NCBI GenBank assembly: GCA_964371075.1
Contig: CAYJKN010000001.1
Coordinates: 1,145,766 to 1,209,765, forward strand
DNA: 64,000 nucleotides
Reading direction: 5' to 3'
Origin: UTCHB3 sp964371075
GTDB taxonomy: Bacteria; Bacteroidota; Ignavibacteria; Ignavibacteriales; Ignavibacteriaceae
The position numbers and the translations under genes are program-made. Under the pieces are notes generated by a model. That model was given only the letters and a program-made list of their open reading frames with translations, was not told where the DNA came from and did not search any database. Shown here piece by piece: positions 8,406-16,697 of the stretch; position 1 is the first letter of the stretch, and every line of letters starts with the position of its first letter.

Positions 8406-10343
8406 ATGCGCAAACAGAAAATATTGATTGTAGATGATATTGATGCAAATCTTATTTCACTTGAAAAAGTTCTTCTGGATCTCGAGGCAACAATCATCAG
8501 AGCAAAAAGTGGAAACGAAGCTCTGATTGCAATTCTTAATCACGATTTTGCGATGGCGATAGTTGATGTGCAAATGCCCGAAATGGATGGTTATGAACTC
8601 GTTGAGCTGATAAGAAGCGAAGCGAGAACAAAAGACCTGCCGGTCATTTTCCTCTCCGCTGTTTACTCAGATGAATATCATGTTTTTAAGGGATATGAAG
8701 CGGGAGCGGTTGATTTTGTAACAAAACCCTACAATCCATATTACCTTCTTAGTAAAGTAAAAGTATTTCTCGATATAGATCAACAAAAATTCACTCTTCT
8801 TGAAACTATTGAACTTGAAAAATCCAGAAACTATTTGGAAAGCCTTTTTCGTTCGATCAATGATTCACTTATTGTGCTCGACCTCGATGGAAATATCACC
8901 AAGGTTAACGAAACTGCCTGTAATGTTCTTCAGTTCTCTGAAGACGAATTAAAAGGAATGTCAATAAATGATTTCTTCGACCAGGATTTCCTCACAAAAT
9001 GGATGGAAAATTTGGGTGTTTCAGATAACAACACTTTCCCAAAAACTGAAGCCAGAATGAAAAAGCGGAGTGGTGAAAGTTTTCCTGTTTTGGCATCAGG
9101 TTCACTGTTCAGAAATATTGACGGTGAAATTATGGGCTCACTAATGGTTTTGATCGATATTTCGGATAGAATTGCCCACGAAGAAGCTGTTCTGGCAGCT
9201 AAAGAAAGGGCGGAAGAATCAAGCCGCCTTACTTCAAATTTCCTCTCGAATATGAGTCACGAACTCCGTACACCCCTGATGGGAATTGTTGGATATGCTG
9301 ACCTCCTAAGGGATGAAAAGTTAACCGATGAACAAATTGAACTGGTTGAAAGTATTTACACTTCAAGCAAAAGGCTGAGCCACACCCTAAATTCGATTCT
9401 CGATTTCTCAAAAATTGAAAGCAACGCCACATTTGTTGAACTTAAACCTTCAAATCTGGAGGTACTCCTTCAAAAAATTATCGAGTTTTATAAAGAATTG
9501 GCTGAAGAAAAGAACCTGCAATTTACTTTCATTTCAAATTGCCAAAATCCCTATGCCCTGATCAATGAAAAACTTTTTGAGGAAATAATAAACCATCTCC
9601 TCGACAATGCGATTAAATTCACTGTCAGAGGTTCAATAAAACTTGAAATTTTGAATCTGAATGCAGAAAACGAAGATTTTGTAACCGTATCTCTTTCTGA
9701 CACCGGTATCGGAATACTGGAAAAAGACCTGGACATTATTTGGGAGGAGTTCAGACAGGCAAGTGAGGGAATGAATAGAAAATTTCAGGGATCGGGACTT
9801 GGACTTACTCTCGCAAAAAAATTCACAATGTTAATGAATGGGAAGATATTCGCCAGGAGTTCATTTGGTAAAGGTTCAGTTTTTACGGTCCAATTCCCTG
9901 TAACTAATCTAGTTCCGTCGCTGGAAAACAAACGGGAATCCACAACATCATCGTCTGCTACCCCGTCTCAAAAAGAGTTACTTCACATCCTCTACGTTGA
10001 AGATGAAGTGATGAATCAACAGCTCATATCGATGTTTCTCAGAAATATCTGTATTACTGATGTTGCTTCCACAGGAGAAGAGGCTATTGAAATGGCTAAA
10101 AAGAACAGATATGATTGTTTTCTGATGGATGTGAATCTGGGTCCGGGGATAAACGGAATTGAGGTTACACAAAGATTGCGAAATATGAAAGAATATGCCA
10201 ATACGCCGGTAATTGCGGTTACAGCTCTTGCACTTGATGGTGATAAGGAATCACTTCTCCAACAAGGATGTTCACATTATCTGGCAAAACCATTTAAAAA
10301 AAGTGACCTTATTGGAATGATCAAATCGATTTTTTCACTCTGA
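8406..10343 (+). CDS. soluble hybrid histidine kinase (REC-PAS-HisKA-HATPase-REC)
   Basis: A 645-residue cytoplasmic kinase with no membrane segment. Order: receiver (about 4-122, phospho-acceptor D54), PAS (about 140-260), HisKA with H285 in MSHELRTPLM, HATPase (about 375-500; DTGIGI and GSGLGLTLAKK) and a second receiver (about 525-642, D575). The N-terminal receiver suggests it takes phosphate or a signal from another kinase, plausibly the HAMP/GAF kinase at the head of the cluster. The ATG is preceded by GAGGA. Its 3' end overlaps the end of the convergent CNNM/CorC gene by 9 nt, leaving no room for a separate terminator. Confidence 0.93.
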   Translation: MRKQKILIVDDIDANLISLEKVLLDLEATIIRAKSGNEALIAILNHDFAMAIVDVQMPEMDGYELVELIRSEARTKDLPVIFLSAVYSDEYHVFKGYEAGAVDFVTKPYNPYYLLSKVKVFLDIDQQKFTLLETIELEKSRNYLESLFRSINDSLIVLDLDGNITKVNETACNVLQFSEDELKGMSINDFFDQDFLTKWMENLGVSDNNTFPKTEARMKKRSGESFPVLASGSLFRNIDGEIMGSLMVLIDISDRIAHEEAVLAAKERAEESSRLTSNFLSNMSHELRTPLMGIVGYADLLRDEKLTDEQIELVESIYTSSKRLSHTLNSILDFSKIESNATFVELKPSNLEVLLQKIIEFYKELAEEKNLQFTFISNCQNPYALINEKLFEEIINHLLDNAIKFTVRGSIKLEILNLNAENEDFVTVSLSDTGIGILEKDLDIIWEEFRQASEGMNRKFQGSGLGLTLAKKFTMLMNGKIFARSSFGKGSVFTVQFPVTNLVPSLENKRESTTSSSATPSQKELLHILYVEDEVMNQQLISMFLRNICITDVASTGEEAIEMAKKNRYDCFLMDVNLGPGINGIEVTQRLRNMKEYANTPVIAVTALALDGDKESLLQQGCSHYLAKPFKKSDLIGMIKSIFSL

Positions 10344-11600
10344 TTTAGTTACCCTGAATTCAGCCATTTTGTTTTTTATTCTCTTGGTTAATTCAAATGT
10401 ATATTCATCATGATTTACCAAATCACCGGGATTCAGGATTTTCCCCGTTACGTCTGAAATGAATCCTGCCAGTGTACTGTATTCGTCAGATTCAGGCAGT
10501 TCAGAGTCGAATTGATCATTAAAATCGACAATACTCATATTCCCCAGAACCATAAAAGAGCCATCAGCCAATCCGGTTACTTCAGCGGGCTCACCTTCCG
10601 TTTGATAAGTTATATCTCCCACAATTTCGGAGAGAATATCTTCCAGTTTGATAATTCCCTCAGTCCCACCATATTCATCTGCCACAATTGCAGCTCTTAT
10701 TCCTTTAAGCTGCATCTCCTTCAATAATTCTGAAATATATTTTGTTTCGGGTACAAAGTGGGGTGGACGAATCGCTCTGCTAATCTCATAGTCGTTATTT
10801 ACAATGTAATGACGCATCAATTCTTTTACATTTACAATTCCCGTAATGTTGTCAAGTGATTCCTCATAAATCGGCACGGAATTGTAGCCTGTTCTGATAA
10901 TCGATTTAAAATCGGCTTCGGCATCCCCACATAGCTCCACTGCTGCCATCTCGGTTCTTGGTATCATCACATCATAGGCTGTGAGGTCGTTAAATTCGAG
11001 CACATTTTCAAGTATTTCATGCTCCTCTTCATCAAGCTCACCCCTCTCAAGTCCGGCATCTATCATCCGTTTAATATGCTCTTCCGATACAAGAGTGACA
11101 GAATAATTGGGGACTGCATCAAACGGTTTTAAAAGAATTCCGGCGAGTTTTTTTAACGAACTCGTGAAAATTTTTGATGTGATTTCAAGAAATAACAATA
11201 TAAAATAAACAACAGGAGCTAGGCGATCAGAATACTTCTCTCCAATACCCCGCGGTATATAGATCGAAAACAACCAGAATAACGAGGCAATGGGAAGGGC
11301 TGATAATAAAACAGGAAACCACCAGCCAAATCCGTTTAAACTCACTCCCAAATCGTGTTGATAATCAAAAAAGAAACTTTCAACTATTATCAATCCTGTA
11401 AAAAAGATTGCATACCTGACAAGCTCAGCAGTTTCATATATCAAATCGGAAGACTCTTTAAAACGGTCGATCCTCCCTGAGTTTACTTCATCCTCTTCGG
11501 CATAATCATCCCCGGGATTTGCAAGAAGAACAGTTTCAGCAAGGGTTATCATAGCACTTAATGTAAACACCAATAAAATCGAGACTAAAATTGCGATCAT
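10335..11600 (-). CDS. CNNM/CorC-family (HlyC/GldE-like) membrane CBS-domain protein
   Basis: A 421-residue protein of the hemolysin-C/CorC family, whose better known members are linked to magnesium or cobalt transport; Bacteroidota GldE belongs here too. The N-terminal CNNM (DUF21) part has four hydrophobic segments (about 1-20, 62-82, 95-118, 127-146) with the family motif AETVLLANP-like start, then two CBS domains (about 205-330; YDVMIPRTEMAAV, ADEYGGTEGIIKLEDILSEI) and a C-terminal CorC_HlyC domain (about 345-421; DYSTLAGFI-type). The ion and direction cannot be told from sequence. Its end overlaps the convergent hybrid kinase by 9 nt. Confidence 0.87.
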   Translation of the reverse strand: MIAILVSILLVFTLSAMITLAETVLLANPGDDYAEEDEVNSGRIDRFKESSDLIYETAELVRYAIFFTGLIIVESFFFDYQHDLGVSLNGFGWWFPVLLSALPIASLFWLFSIYIPRGIGEKYSDRLAPVVYFILLFLEITSKIFTSSLKKLAGILLKPFDAVPNYSVTLVSEEHIKRMIDAGLERGELDEEEHEILENVLEFNDLTAYDVMIPRTEMAAVELCGDAEADFKSIIRTGYNSVPIYEESLDNITGIVNVKELMRHYIVNNDYEISRAIRPPHFVPETKYISELLKEMQLKGIRAAIVADEYGGTEGIIKLEDILSEIVGDITYQTEGEPAEVTGLADGSFMVLGNMSIVDFNDQFDSELPESDEYSTLAGFISDVTGKILNPGDLVNHDEYTFELTKRIKNKMAEFRVTKSE

Positions 11601-11682
11601 TTTTTTCGTTTATAATTGACTTAATGATAAATGCAATTTATAAAGAAAAAGTTTAATTCAACTCAAAAAGTAACAAAGTCAC

Positions 11683-11714
11683 GATTCTTCGCTACTTCGA
11701 TTCTTTGCTACTCC
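11683..11714. repeat. 16-bp tandem repeat just after a stop codon
   Basis: Two 16-bp units, GATTCTTCGCTACTTC and GATTCTTTGCTACTCC, stand head to tail (11683-11698, 11699-11714) with two mismatches, followed by a partial GCTACTTT that runs into the stop codon (11721-11723) of the minus-strand beta-barrel gene. It is therefore in that gene's immediate 3' region. Similar short-period arrays abut stop codons near 16.6 and 27.2 kb. Confidence 0.7.
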
Positions 11715-11720
11715 GCTACT

Positions 11721-12866
11721 TTAAAAATGCAGACCCAATGTCAATCCCAGACTGAAATTGCCAAAGGATTTACCACTTTCGCCCGGTAAATTTGAAGGCA
11801 AAGTCTTTTCAGGAATGTAGATATAATCACCCGTTAATGCTACAGATACTTTTGGGGACGGGAAATACCGCAAATCCAGTGCAGCAAATGCACTTATGAC
11901 AGTTTTTTCCAATCTGTTCACTTCAAATGTTGTTGTTTGGGTGTAATTTACAGGATCTACAATAGTCGATGAACTTGAGACTGTGTAGTCGATCGTTGCA
12001 AAACCTGTCCCAACACCAGTTTTCAATGAGATGGGGTACTCTTTTGGAAATTCGAGTAGGTCGTAGAAGGCAGTTGCGTAATATCCATAAACCTTGTTGT
12101 CCATCTCTTCTGTTGCATAATTATATTGTGAATTGTATTGATATCTGAGATTTGGTTCGGCAACTGAATAAATTGTTATCCCCGTTTCGAGGCGTGGGTT
12201 AATGTTGTATGTTAACCGGATACTCCTGAAAACATTTAACATAACATTATCATAATTGTAGAAGTTACCCGATGCCTGCCTGGCAGAGGGATCGGTTCGC
12301 GAATAAACTTTTGAAATTTCATAATAAAAATTGATTTTCTTTTCTACCGTTGTTTGAAGGATATCCCTTCTCATTTTAAGAACTTCCGTAGGATTATCAA
12401 GATCATATTCCATTTCCTTCTCATTGCCTGACCTGTCAAGTCCAAGTCCAATCAAACCACCGGCAACTGCTCCAAACGAACCCAGAACGATATGATTCCA
12501 CAATCCCTCAGATTGAATGTATCTGTCTGCCTGGGAATCCTGTTTCCGTAGAAGTAACTGGGAGAGAAAAGCACCTGCGATTCCAAAACTCAACATATTA
12601 TCCCTGCTCCGGAGCTGAGAATCCATCTTAAAGAACTTGATTGAGCTCAGTGCAAGCATTGTGACTTTTGAATTCATCAAAAGTCTCAACGAATCCCCCT
12701 CAAGATCAAGAAATAACGCTCGCGACAAAACTCCCTGTCTGTCAACAATTAATACAGGATCGAAGGCAAACTTGTTTTTATATTCACTATACTCCTTCTC
12801 TTTTTGTGCAATGACGACAGTGGAAAAAATGAATAAAAGATAGATTACCTTTTTTATCCGTTTCAT
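11721..12866 (-). CDS. predicted exported outer-membrane beta-barrel-like protein, function unknown
   Basis: I do not recognise a named family. Starting at the ATG at 12866 gives 381 residues with a clear signal peptide (MKRIKKVIYLLFIFSTVVIA, cut before QKEKEYSEY). A further 20 codons upstream are open (ATG at 12926) but would put charged residues before the signal peptide and overlap the preceding gene, so I reject them. After a short domain that may be Sm-like (about 30-75), a glycine-rich hydrophobic stretch (GAVAGGLIGLGLD) follows, then a C-terminal part with alternating hydrophobic and aromatic residues ending in LGLHF; a terminal Phe is typical of outer-membrane barrels. It lies 35 nt after a lipoprotein gene and is probably cotranscribed. 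Confidence 0.75.
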   Translation of the reverse strand: MKRIKKVIYLLFIFSTVVIAQKEKEYSEYKNKFAFDPVLIVDRQGVLSRALFLDLEGDSLRLLMNSKVTMLALSSIKFFKMDSQLRSRDNMLSFGIAGAFLSQLLLRKQDSQADRYIQSEGLWNHIVLGSFGAVAGGLIGLGLDRSGNEKEMEYDLDNPTEVLKMRRDILQTTVEKKINFYYEISKVYSRTDPSARQASGNFYNYDNVMLNVFRSIRLTYNINPRLETGITIYSVAEPNLRYQYNSQYNYATEEMDNKVYGYYATAFYDLLEFPKEYPISLKTGVGTGFATIDYTVSSSSTIVDPVNYTQTTTFEVNRLEKTVISAFAALDLRYFPSPKVSVALTGDYIYIPEKTLPSNLPGESGKSFGNFSLGLTLGLHF

Positions 12867-12872
12867 TGGTTC

Positions 12873-12888
12873 GGTTGGAAAACCAACC
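12873..12888. repeat. perfect inverted repeat just before a start codon
   Basis: GGTTGG-AAAA-CCAACC forms a perfect 6-bp stem with a tetraloop 6 nt upstream of the preferred ATG (12866) of the minus-strand barrel gene, where a ribosome-binding site would be. It could hide or set the start. It lies between the stop of the lipoprotein gene (12902) and that ATG. Confidence 0.5.
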
Positions 12889-12901
12889 ACGGGTTTAACT
12901 T

Positions 12902-14605
12902 TCATTTTGTGGTATTTTGTATCCATAGCCGATATCTTTCGTTTGAGAATTTTATTACCTCGCCGGGTGTCCCGATTAACTTAAAGATTGTTGCCAGATC
13001 CGAATCCTTATCAGTTTGAGGCATCTGAATTTTATACCACCCTCTTGTTTTCATAAAGACAGTTCTCTTCATCCCTTCTTTTTTGGGAGGAGTCTTGTAG
13101 GTAGCAAAAAACCAGTCACCGGTGGTTGGCATATCGTAATAGTTTTCATCACCAACTGAGATTTTTTCAGAAATATCATTCCCGTTGTGGTCAATGGTTT
13201 TTGAAACTTTAATTTCTTTACCAAAAGCCTGTTGAGGTTCATCATAATGCAATGTAAAATTATCGAGTGTCCAGAATCCAACAGCGGGATTCACTTCAAA
13301 CTCAACCATGTCACCTTTTATATCTGAAATATCCAGTTCCACAACTCTGTTTTCAGTTTTAAATGGACCACCGCCCTGCAGAACAGCCTGAGTTTTAAAA
13401 TCACCGTTAATCTTTAATTTCAGCTCCAACTCATACAACTCTTCCCTCCTCAGGAAATCCATGGTAAAGTTATAATATTCCCCTTTTTTGTCAAGATTGG
13501 AATAGTGCTCATCCAGATTTTTCCCATGGAGTTCCAACATCTCAGAGAGCATTGTTGAACCCCAATGGGTTGTGCCAACATTGTAAACCAAAGAGGCCTT
13601 TGTTGCCCCTTTTTTCATTTTAAAACCAAATTTTATTTTATGTTTCTTCCTGTTTTGGTCATGAAATAGCATTTTCGTCTGCCATGCCAAAAGATCATTT
13701 TCAACTAAAAACGGTTTGATATCTCTCCCCTCTTCATCAGTTGCATACTCTACCTTTTCTCCCTGAGCCAAGGCAAAAATTGAACCGTCGTTATTCATCG
13801 TTACTGAGGTGCTTTCACTATGATCGACTACAAAAAGACTCATTTCATCGATATATTCAGTTTCAAATACTTCATTGGTTATCTTCAGTTTATACTCACC
13901 CTCAATTTCTTTTAGACTTTTTAGTTTATTGTAATCAGTTCTCTCAAAAGCTTTTGAAACTGCACCACCAAGCGGTTCTGCATCAAATACATATTTATCA
14001 CCGTCAAATGAATAAACAAAAGGACAGGATTTTTTTGATGCTAATGCAATAAGAACTGCCACCACAAGCGATCCAACAAGAACACCTATGGTTGCGGCAA
14101 AAGACATTACCATATCAACCTTCTCAACAACCAGATAAAGAGCATCATCAGCTCTGATCTCAGTATATTTGTCGGCATCATTTACTCCCCGGATCAGAAG
14201 GTGGTCCAAACTGAATCTCCCCTGTTTTTCATTAAACTCGATTTTATTTCCGTTTTTAAGCATCAAACCCGAGAAAGTGATTGTGGGATTGGCAATCAGT
14301 GTGTCAACTGTGATAATTTCTGGCGGGTTGAATCTGTAAGCTTCTTTTATTTCATCAAGGGGCGAAAAAACCAAAAGTCCCTCTTTTGTAGTGCCGGAAA
14401 CACCTGCAACTCTGTGGATGACACTTGCACCATTTTTTTTGAATGAATGCACATTACCATCAGGCATTACAACGAGGTGGATTTTTGTGTCCTTCCCTTC
14501 AAGTTTGATGATATTAAACTCTTTGCCATCAGAGTAAACAACACATCCAAGAAAAAAATGGGTTGTAGCAACTATCAAAAGAGATACAAATATCTTGTAT
14601 ATCAT
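12902..14605 (-). CDS. predicted lipoprotein with internal membrane segment, function unknown
   Basis: I use the ATG at 14605 (567 residues); a TTG four codons upstream is possible. The N terminus is a lipoprotein signal: short basic region, hydrophobic core and lipobox FFLGC with Cys at about residue 21. A strongly hydrophobic segment at about 167-190 (VMSFAATIGVLVGSLVVAVL) suggests a second membrane anchor. It is followed by CPFVYSFDGDKYVFD, a motif I recall from uncharacterised Bacteroidota proteins, then a large soluble part likely rich in beta strands. No catalytic motif is visible. The downstream barrel-like gene suggests a cell-envelope role, but this is inference. Confidence 0.72.
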   Translation of the reverse strand: MIYKIFVSLLIVATTHFFLGCVVYSDGKEFNIIKLEGKDTKIHLVVMPDGNVHSFKKNGASVIHRVAGVSGTTKEGLLVFSPLDEIKEAYRFNPPEIITVDTLIANPTITFSGLMLKNGNKIEFNEKQGRFSLDHLLIRGVNDADKYTEIRADDALYLVVEKVDMVMSFAATIGVLVGSLVVAVLIALASKKSCPFVYSFDGDKYVFDAEPLGGAVSKAFERTDYNKLKSLKEIEGEYKLKITNEVFETEYIDEMSLFVVDHSESTSVTMNNDGSIFALAQGEKVEYATDEEGRDIKPFLVENDLLAWQTKMLFHDQNRKKHKIKFGFKMKKGATKASLVYNVGTTHWGSTMLSEMLELHGKNLDEHYSNLDKKGEYYNFTMDFLRREELYELELKLKINGDFKTQAVLQGGGPFKTENRVVELDISDIKGDMVEFEVNPAVGFWTLDNFTLHYDEPQQAFGKEIKVSKTIDHNGNDISEKISVGDENYYDMPTTGDWFFATYKTPPKKEGMKRTVFMKTRGWYKIQMPQTDKDSDLATIFKLIGTPGEVIKFSNERYRLWIQNTTK

Positions 14606-14912
14606 TGGGAATACCAATCAGTTCTAAAAGAAAAAATCATTGAACTCTTAAGTAAACATCGTAATAATTTTTGTTTTAATTACCGTTTTTTTTGTACTCC
14701 AAAAGGTTGTGTCACCTGTTTCGAAATTTGTTTTTGGTAATGATATGTTATAATTTGCGCTTCGTCTTTTCTGTAAAAACAAAATCAATTATACAATTTT
14801 GTGGATGAATTTTTATTGTCGACCATTTGCCTCATTTGATCCTGTTTTAAGGTTTTCTGAGTTAAAATAGCAGAATATTTTACCAACTTGATATTTTTGA
14901 AAGAAAACGAGA
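14606..14912. other. 307-nt divergent intergenic region
   Basis: Lies between the minus-strand lipoprotein gene and the plus-strand PAS/GAF kinase. It is AT-rich and contains one good promoter candidate for the kinase (listed separately). I see no RNA gene, no open reading frame worth calling and no clear promoter for the lipoprotein gene. Confidence 0.6.
14727..14757 (+). promoter_or_regulatory. candidate promoter of the PAS/GAF kinase gene
   Basis: TTTG (14727-14730), a 19-nt spacer and ATAATTTG (14750-14757) fit the Bacteroidota TTTG-N19-TAnnTTTG form with one mismatch, and a perfect TATAAT (14749-14754) overlaps it. The predicted transcript would have a leader of about 150 nt before the ATG at 14913. 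Confidence 0.5.
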
Positions 14913-16586
14913 ATGTTAGAAATTGATTTAACAAAAGAGTTTAATGAACTTAAGGAAAAATATCAACAACTGCTCGAAGAGAATAAAAAAATAATTGAAG
15001 AGCACCGTAAAGAGATGTTGGAACATAGGAAAGATGCAACACTTTTAAGAGAATTGGGTGGACTTACTAAAATTGGTGCCTGGGAACTTGACATTAATAC
15101 AAAAGAAGTTTATTGGACAGATGAAGTGAGGATAATTCATGATGTTGAAAAAACTTATCTACCAACCCTCGAAAAATCACTCGAATTTTATACAAAGGAA
15201 TCTCGAGTAAGATTGGAAGCAGCGCTTGCTAATTCAGAGAGAACCGGAGAAGTTTTTGATCTTGAAATGGAAATTGTCAGCGCTAAAGGCATCAAAAAAC
15301 AGGTTCGTGGAATCGGCAGAATTGACAACGAAGTTGGAATGATTTATGGCACTTTCCAGGATATCACCGAACAAAAATTGATCCAGGAGACTCAACTCTT
15401 TTTGATTAATAGCAACTATCTGGGAGACCGGGAGACCTTCTTTAAATCCCTGGCTCGATTTCTCTCTAAAAGCCTGGACATGGAATTTGTATGTATCGAC
15501 AGATTGACAGGTGGTAACCTCTTTGCAAAAACCCTTGCGATATATTATCAAGGTAAATTTGACGATAACATCGAATATACTTTAAAAGAAACACCTTGCG
15601 GAGAAGTGGTTGGTAAAGATATTTGTTACTTCCCCAAAGGTGTAAAAAATCTTTTCCCCTACGACCGGGCTTTACAGGATATGAATGCAGAGAGTTATGT
15701 CGGAACAACTTTATGGAACTCCGAAGGTGAACCCATAGGCTTGATCGCCGTTATTGGTGAAAAACCTCTTGAAGATTATCGCATTGTTGAAACTATTCTA
15801 AGCATGGTTTCGAGTCGTGCAGCAAGCGAACTGGAGAGAAGTGAAGTGGAGATTCAACTCAAAGGGCGACAGGAAGAATTGGAAAAACAGATATCACTAA
15901 AAGATAAATTCTTCTCAATTATTGCTCATGACCTCCGCAGCCCTTTTCATGCTTTTTTAAATCTCACTGAGATATTGGCCTATGAGAAGGATGACATGAC
16001 AGTCGCTGAATTTAACAAATTGAGCAGTGAACTTCACGGCAGTGCTAAAAATTTGTTCAATTTATTGAATAATCTGCTGGATTGGGCAGGGTTACAACAA
16101 GGAATAATTACATTCCAGCCGGAGAGAATTGCCTTTGCAGACCTGATCAAAGAGGATGTGGAATTAATGAAAGGAAGGGCATTTCAGAAGCAAATTACTT
16201 TAACCACTGACTTGACAAAAGATATTATTGTTGTTGCTGATAAAAATATGATCAATTCAACAATTTTAAATCTTCTCTCAAATGCAATAAAATTCAGCAA
16301 CAAAGGGGGAAAGGTTGAAATCAAATCCGAAATGGTTGGGCCTGATATTGTAAAAGTAATCGTTAGAGACGATGGGATCGGTATTCCACAAAAAATGTTG
16401 CCAAATCTTTTTAAGATTAATGAAAAAGTTGGCAGAAAAGGCACCGACGGAGAACGCAGCAGTGGCCTGGGTCTTCTACTCTGCAAGGAATTTGTTGAAA
16501 AACATGGAGGCAATCTATGGGTAGAAAGTCACGCCGGTGAAGGCAGTACCTTCTTTTTCACTCTCAATAATGCTAAACTCCTCTAA
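14913..16586 (+). CDS. soluble PAS-GAF sensor histidine kinase
   Basis: A 557-residue kinase without membrane segments or receiver. Order: short coiled coil (about 5-45), PAS_3-type domain (about 50-160; includes KIGAWELDINTKEVYWTDE), GAF (about 165-310), a linker helix, HisKA with H339 in IIAHDLRSPFHAF, and HATPase (about 445-555) with DDGIGIP and SSGLGLLLCKEF. The HisKA 'AHDLRSP' form is common in Bacteroidota cytoplasmic kinases. No response regulator gene is adjacent, so it is an orphan kinase. Start ATG has only a weak purine-rich leader (GAAAGAAAACGAGA). Confidence 0.92.
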   Translation: MLEIDLTKEFNELKEKYQQLLEENKKIIEEHRKEMLEHRKDATLLRELGGLTKIGAWELDINTKEVYWTDEVRIIHDVEKTYLPTLEKSLEFYTKESRVRLEAALANSERTGEVFDLEMEIVSAKGIKKQVRGIGRIDNEVGMIYGTFQDITEQKLIQETQLFLINSNYLGDRETFFKSLARFLSKSLDMEFVCIDRLTGGNLFAKTLAIYYQGKFDDNIEYTLKETPCGEVVGKDICYFPKGVKNLFPYDRALQDMNAESYVGTTLWNSEGEPIGLIAVIGEKPLEDYRIVETILSMVSSRAASELERSEVEIQLKGRQEELEKQISLKDKFFSIIAHDLRSPFHAFLNLTEILAYEKDDMTVAEFNKLSSELHGSAKNLFNLLNNLLDWAGLQQGIITFQPERIAFADLIKEDVELMKGRAFQKQITLTTDLTKDIIVVADKNMINSTILNLLSNAIKFSNKGGKVEIKSEMVGPDIVKVIVRDDGIGIPQKMLPNLFKINEKVGRKGTDGERSSGLGLLLCKEFVEKHGGNLWVESHAGEGSTFFFTLNNAKLL

Positions 16587-16592
16587 ACATAT

Positions 16593-16620
16593 ATTACTGC
16601 ATTACTGAATTACTGCATTA
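16593..16620. repeat. 8-bp tandem repeat array (left)
   Basis: Units ATTACTGC, ATTACTGA, ATTACTGC and a partial ATTA follow without gaps, starting 6 nt after the kinase stop codon (16586). A related array lies on the other side of the nrdJ terminator in the same orientation. Confidence 0.75.
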
Positions 16621-16656
16621 AAAAAAAGGGCTCCGAAAACTTAAATCTCCGGAGCC
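16620..16656 (-). terminator. Rho-independent terminator of nrdJ
   Basis: Minus strand: stem GGCTCCG/CGGAGCC (16650-16656 with 16629-16635, 14-nt loop) followed by a C and eight U residues (16620-16627). It lies about 40 nt after the nrdJ stop codon. The convergent kinase gene has only a weak U-poor version on its own strand. Confidence 0.8.
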
Positions 16657-16661
16657 AAAAT

Positions 16662-16697
16662 ATTATTGGATTACTGCATTATTGGATTATTGCATTA
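16662..16697. repeat. 8-bp tandem repeat array (right)
   Basis: Units ATTATTGG, ATTACTGC, ATTATTGG, ATTATTGC and ATTA run without gaps from 16662 into the stop codon of nrdJ (16695-16697 on the minus strand). Same 8-bp period and orientation as the array at 16593-16620. Confidence 0.75.

Noticed and set aside
12867..12926. Longer start for the barrel-like protein at the ATG at 12926
   Set aside because: It would place 20 mostly polar residues before a good signal peptide and overlap the preceding gene by 25 nt.
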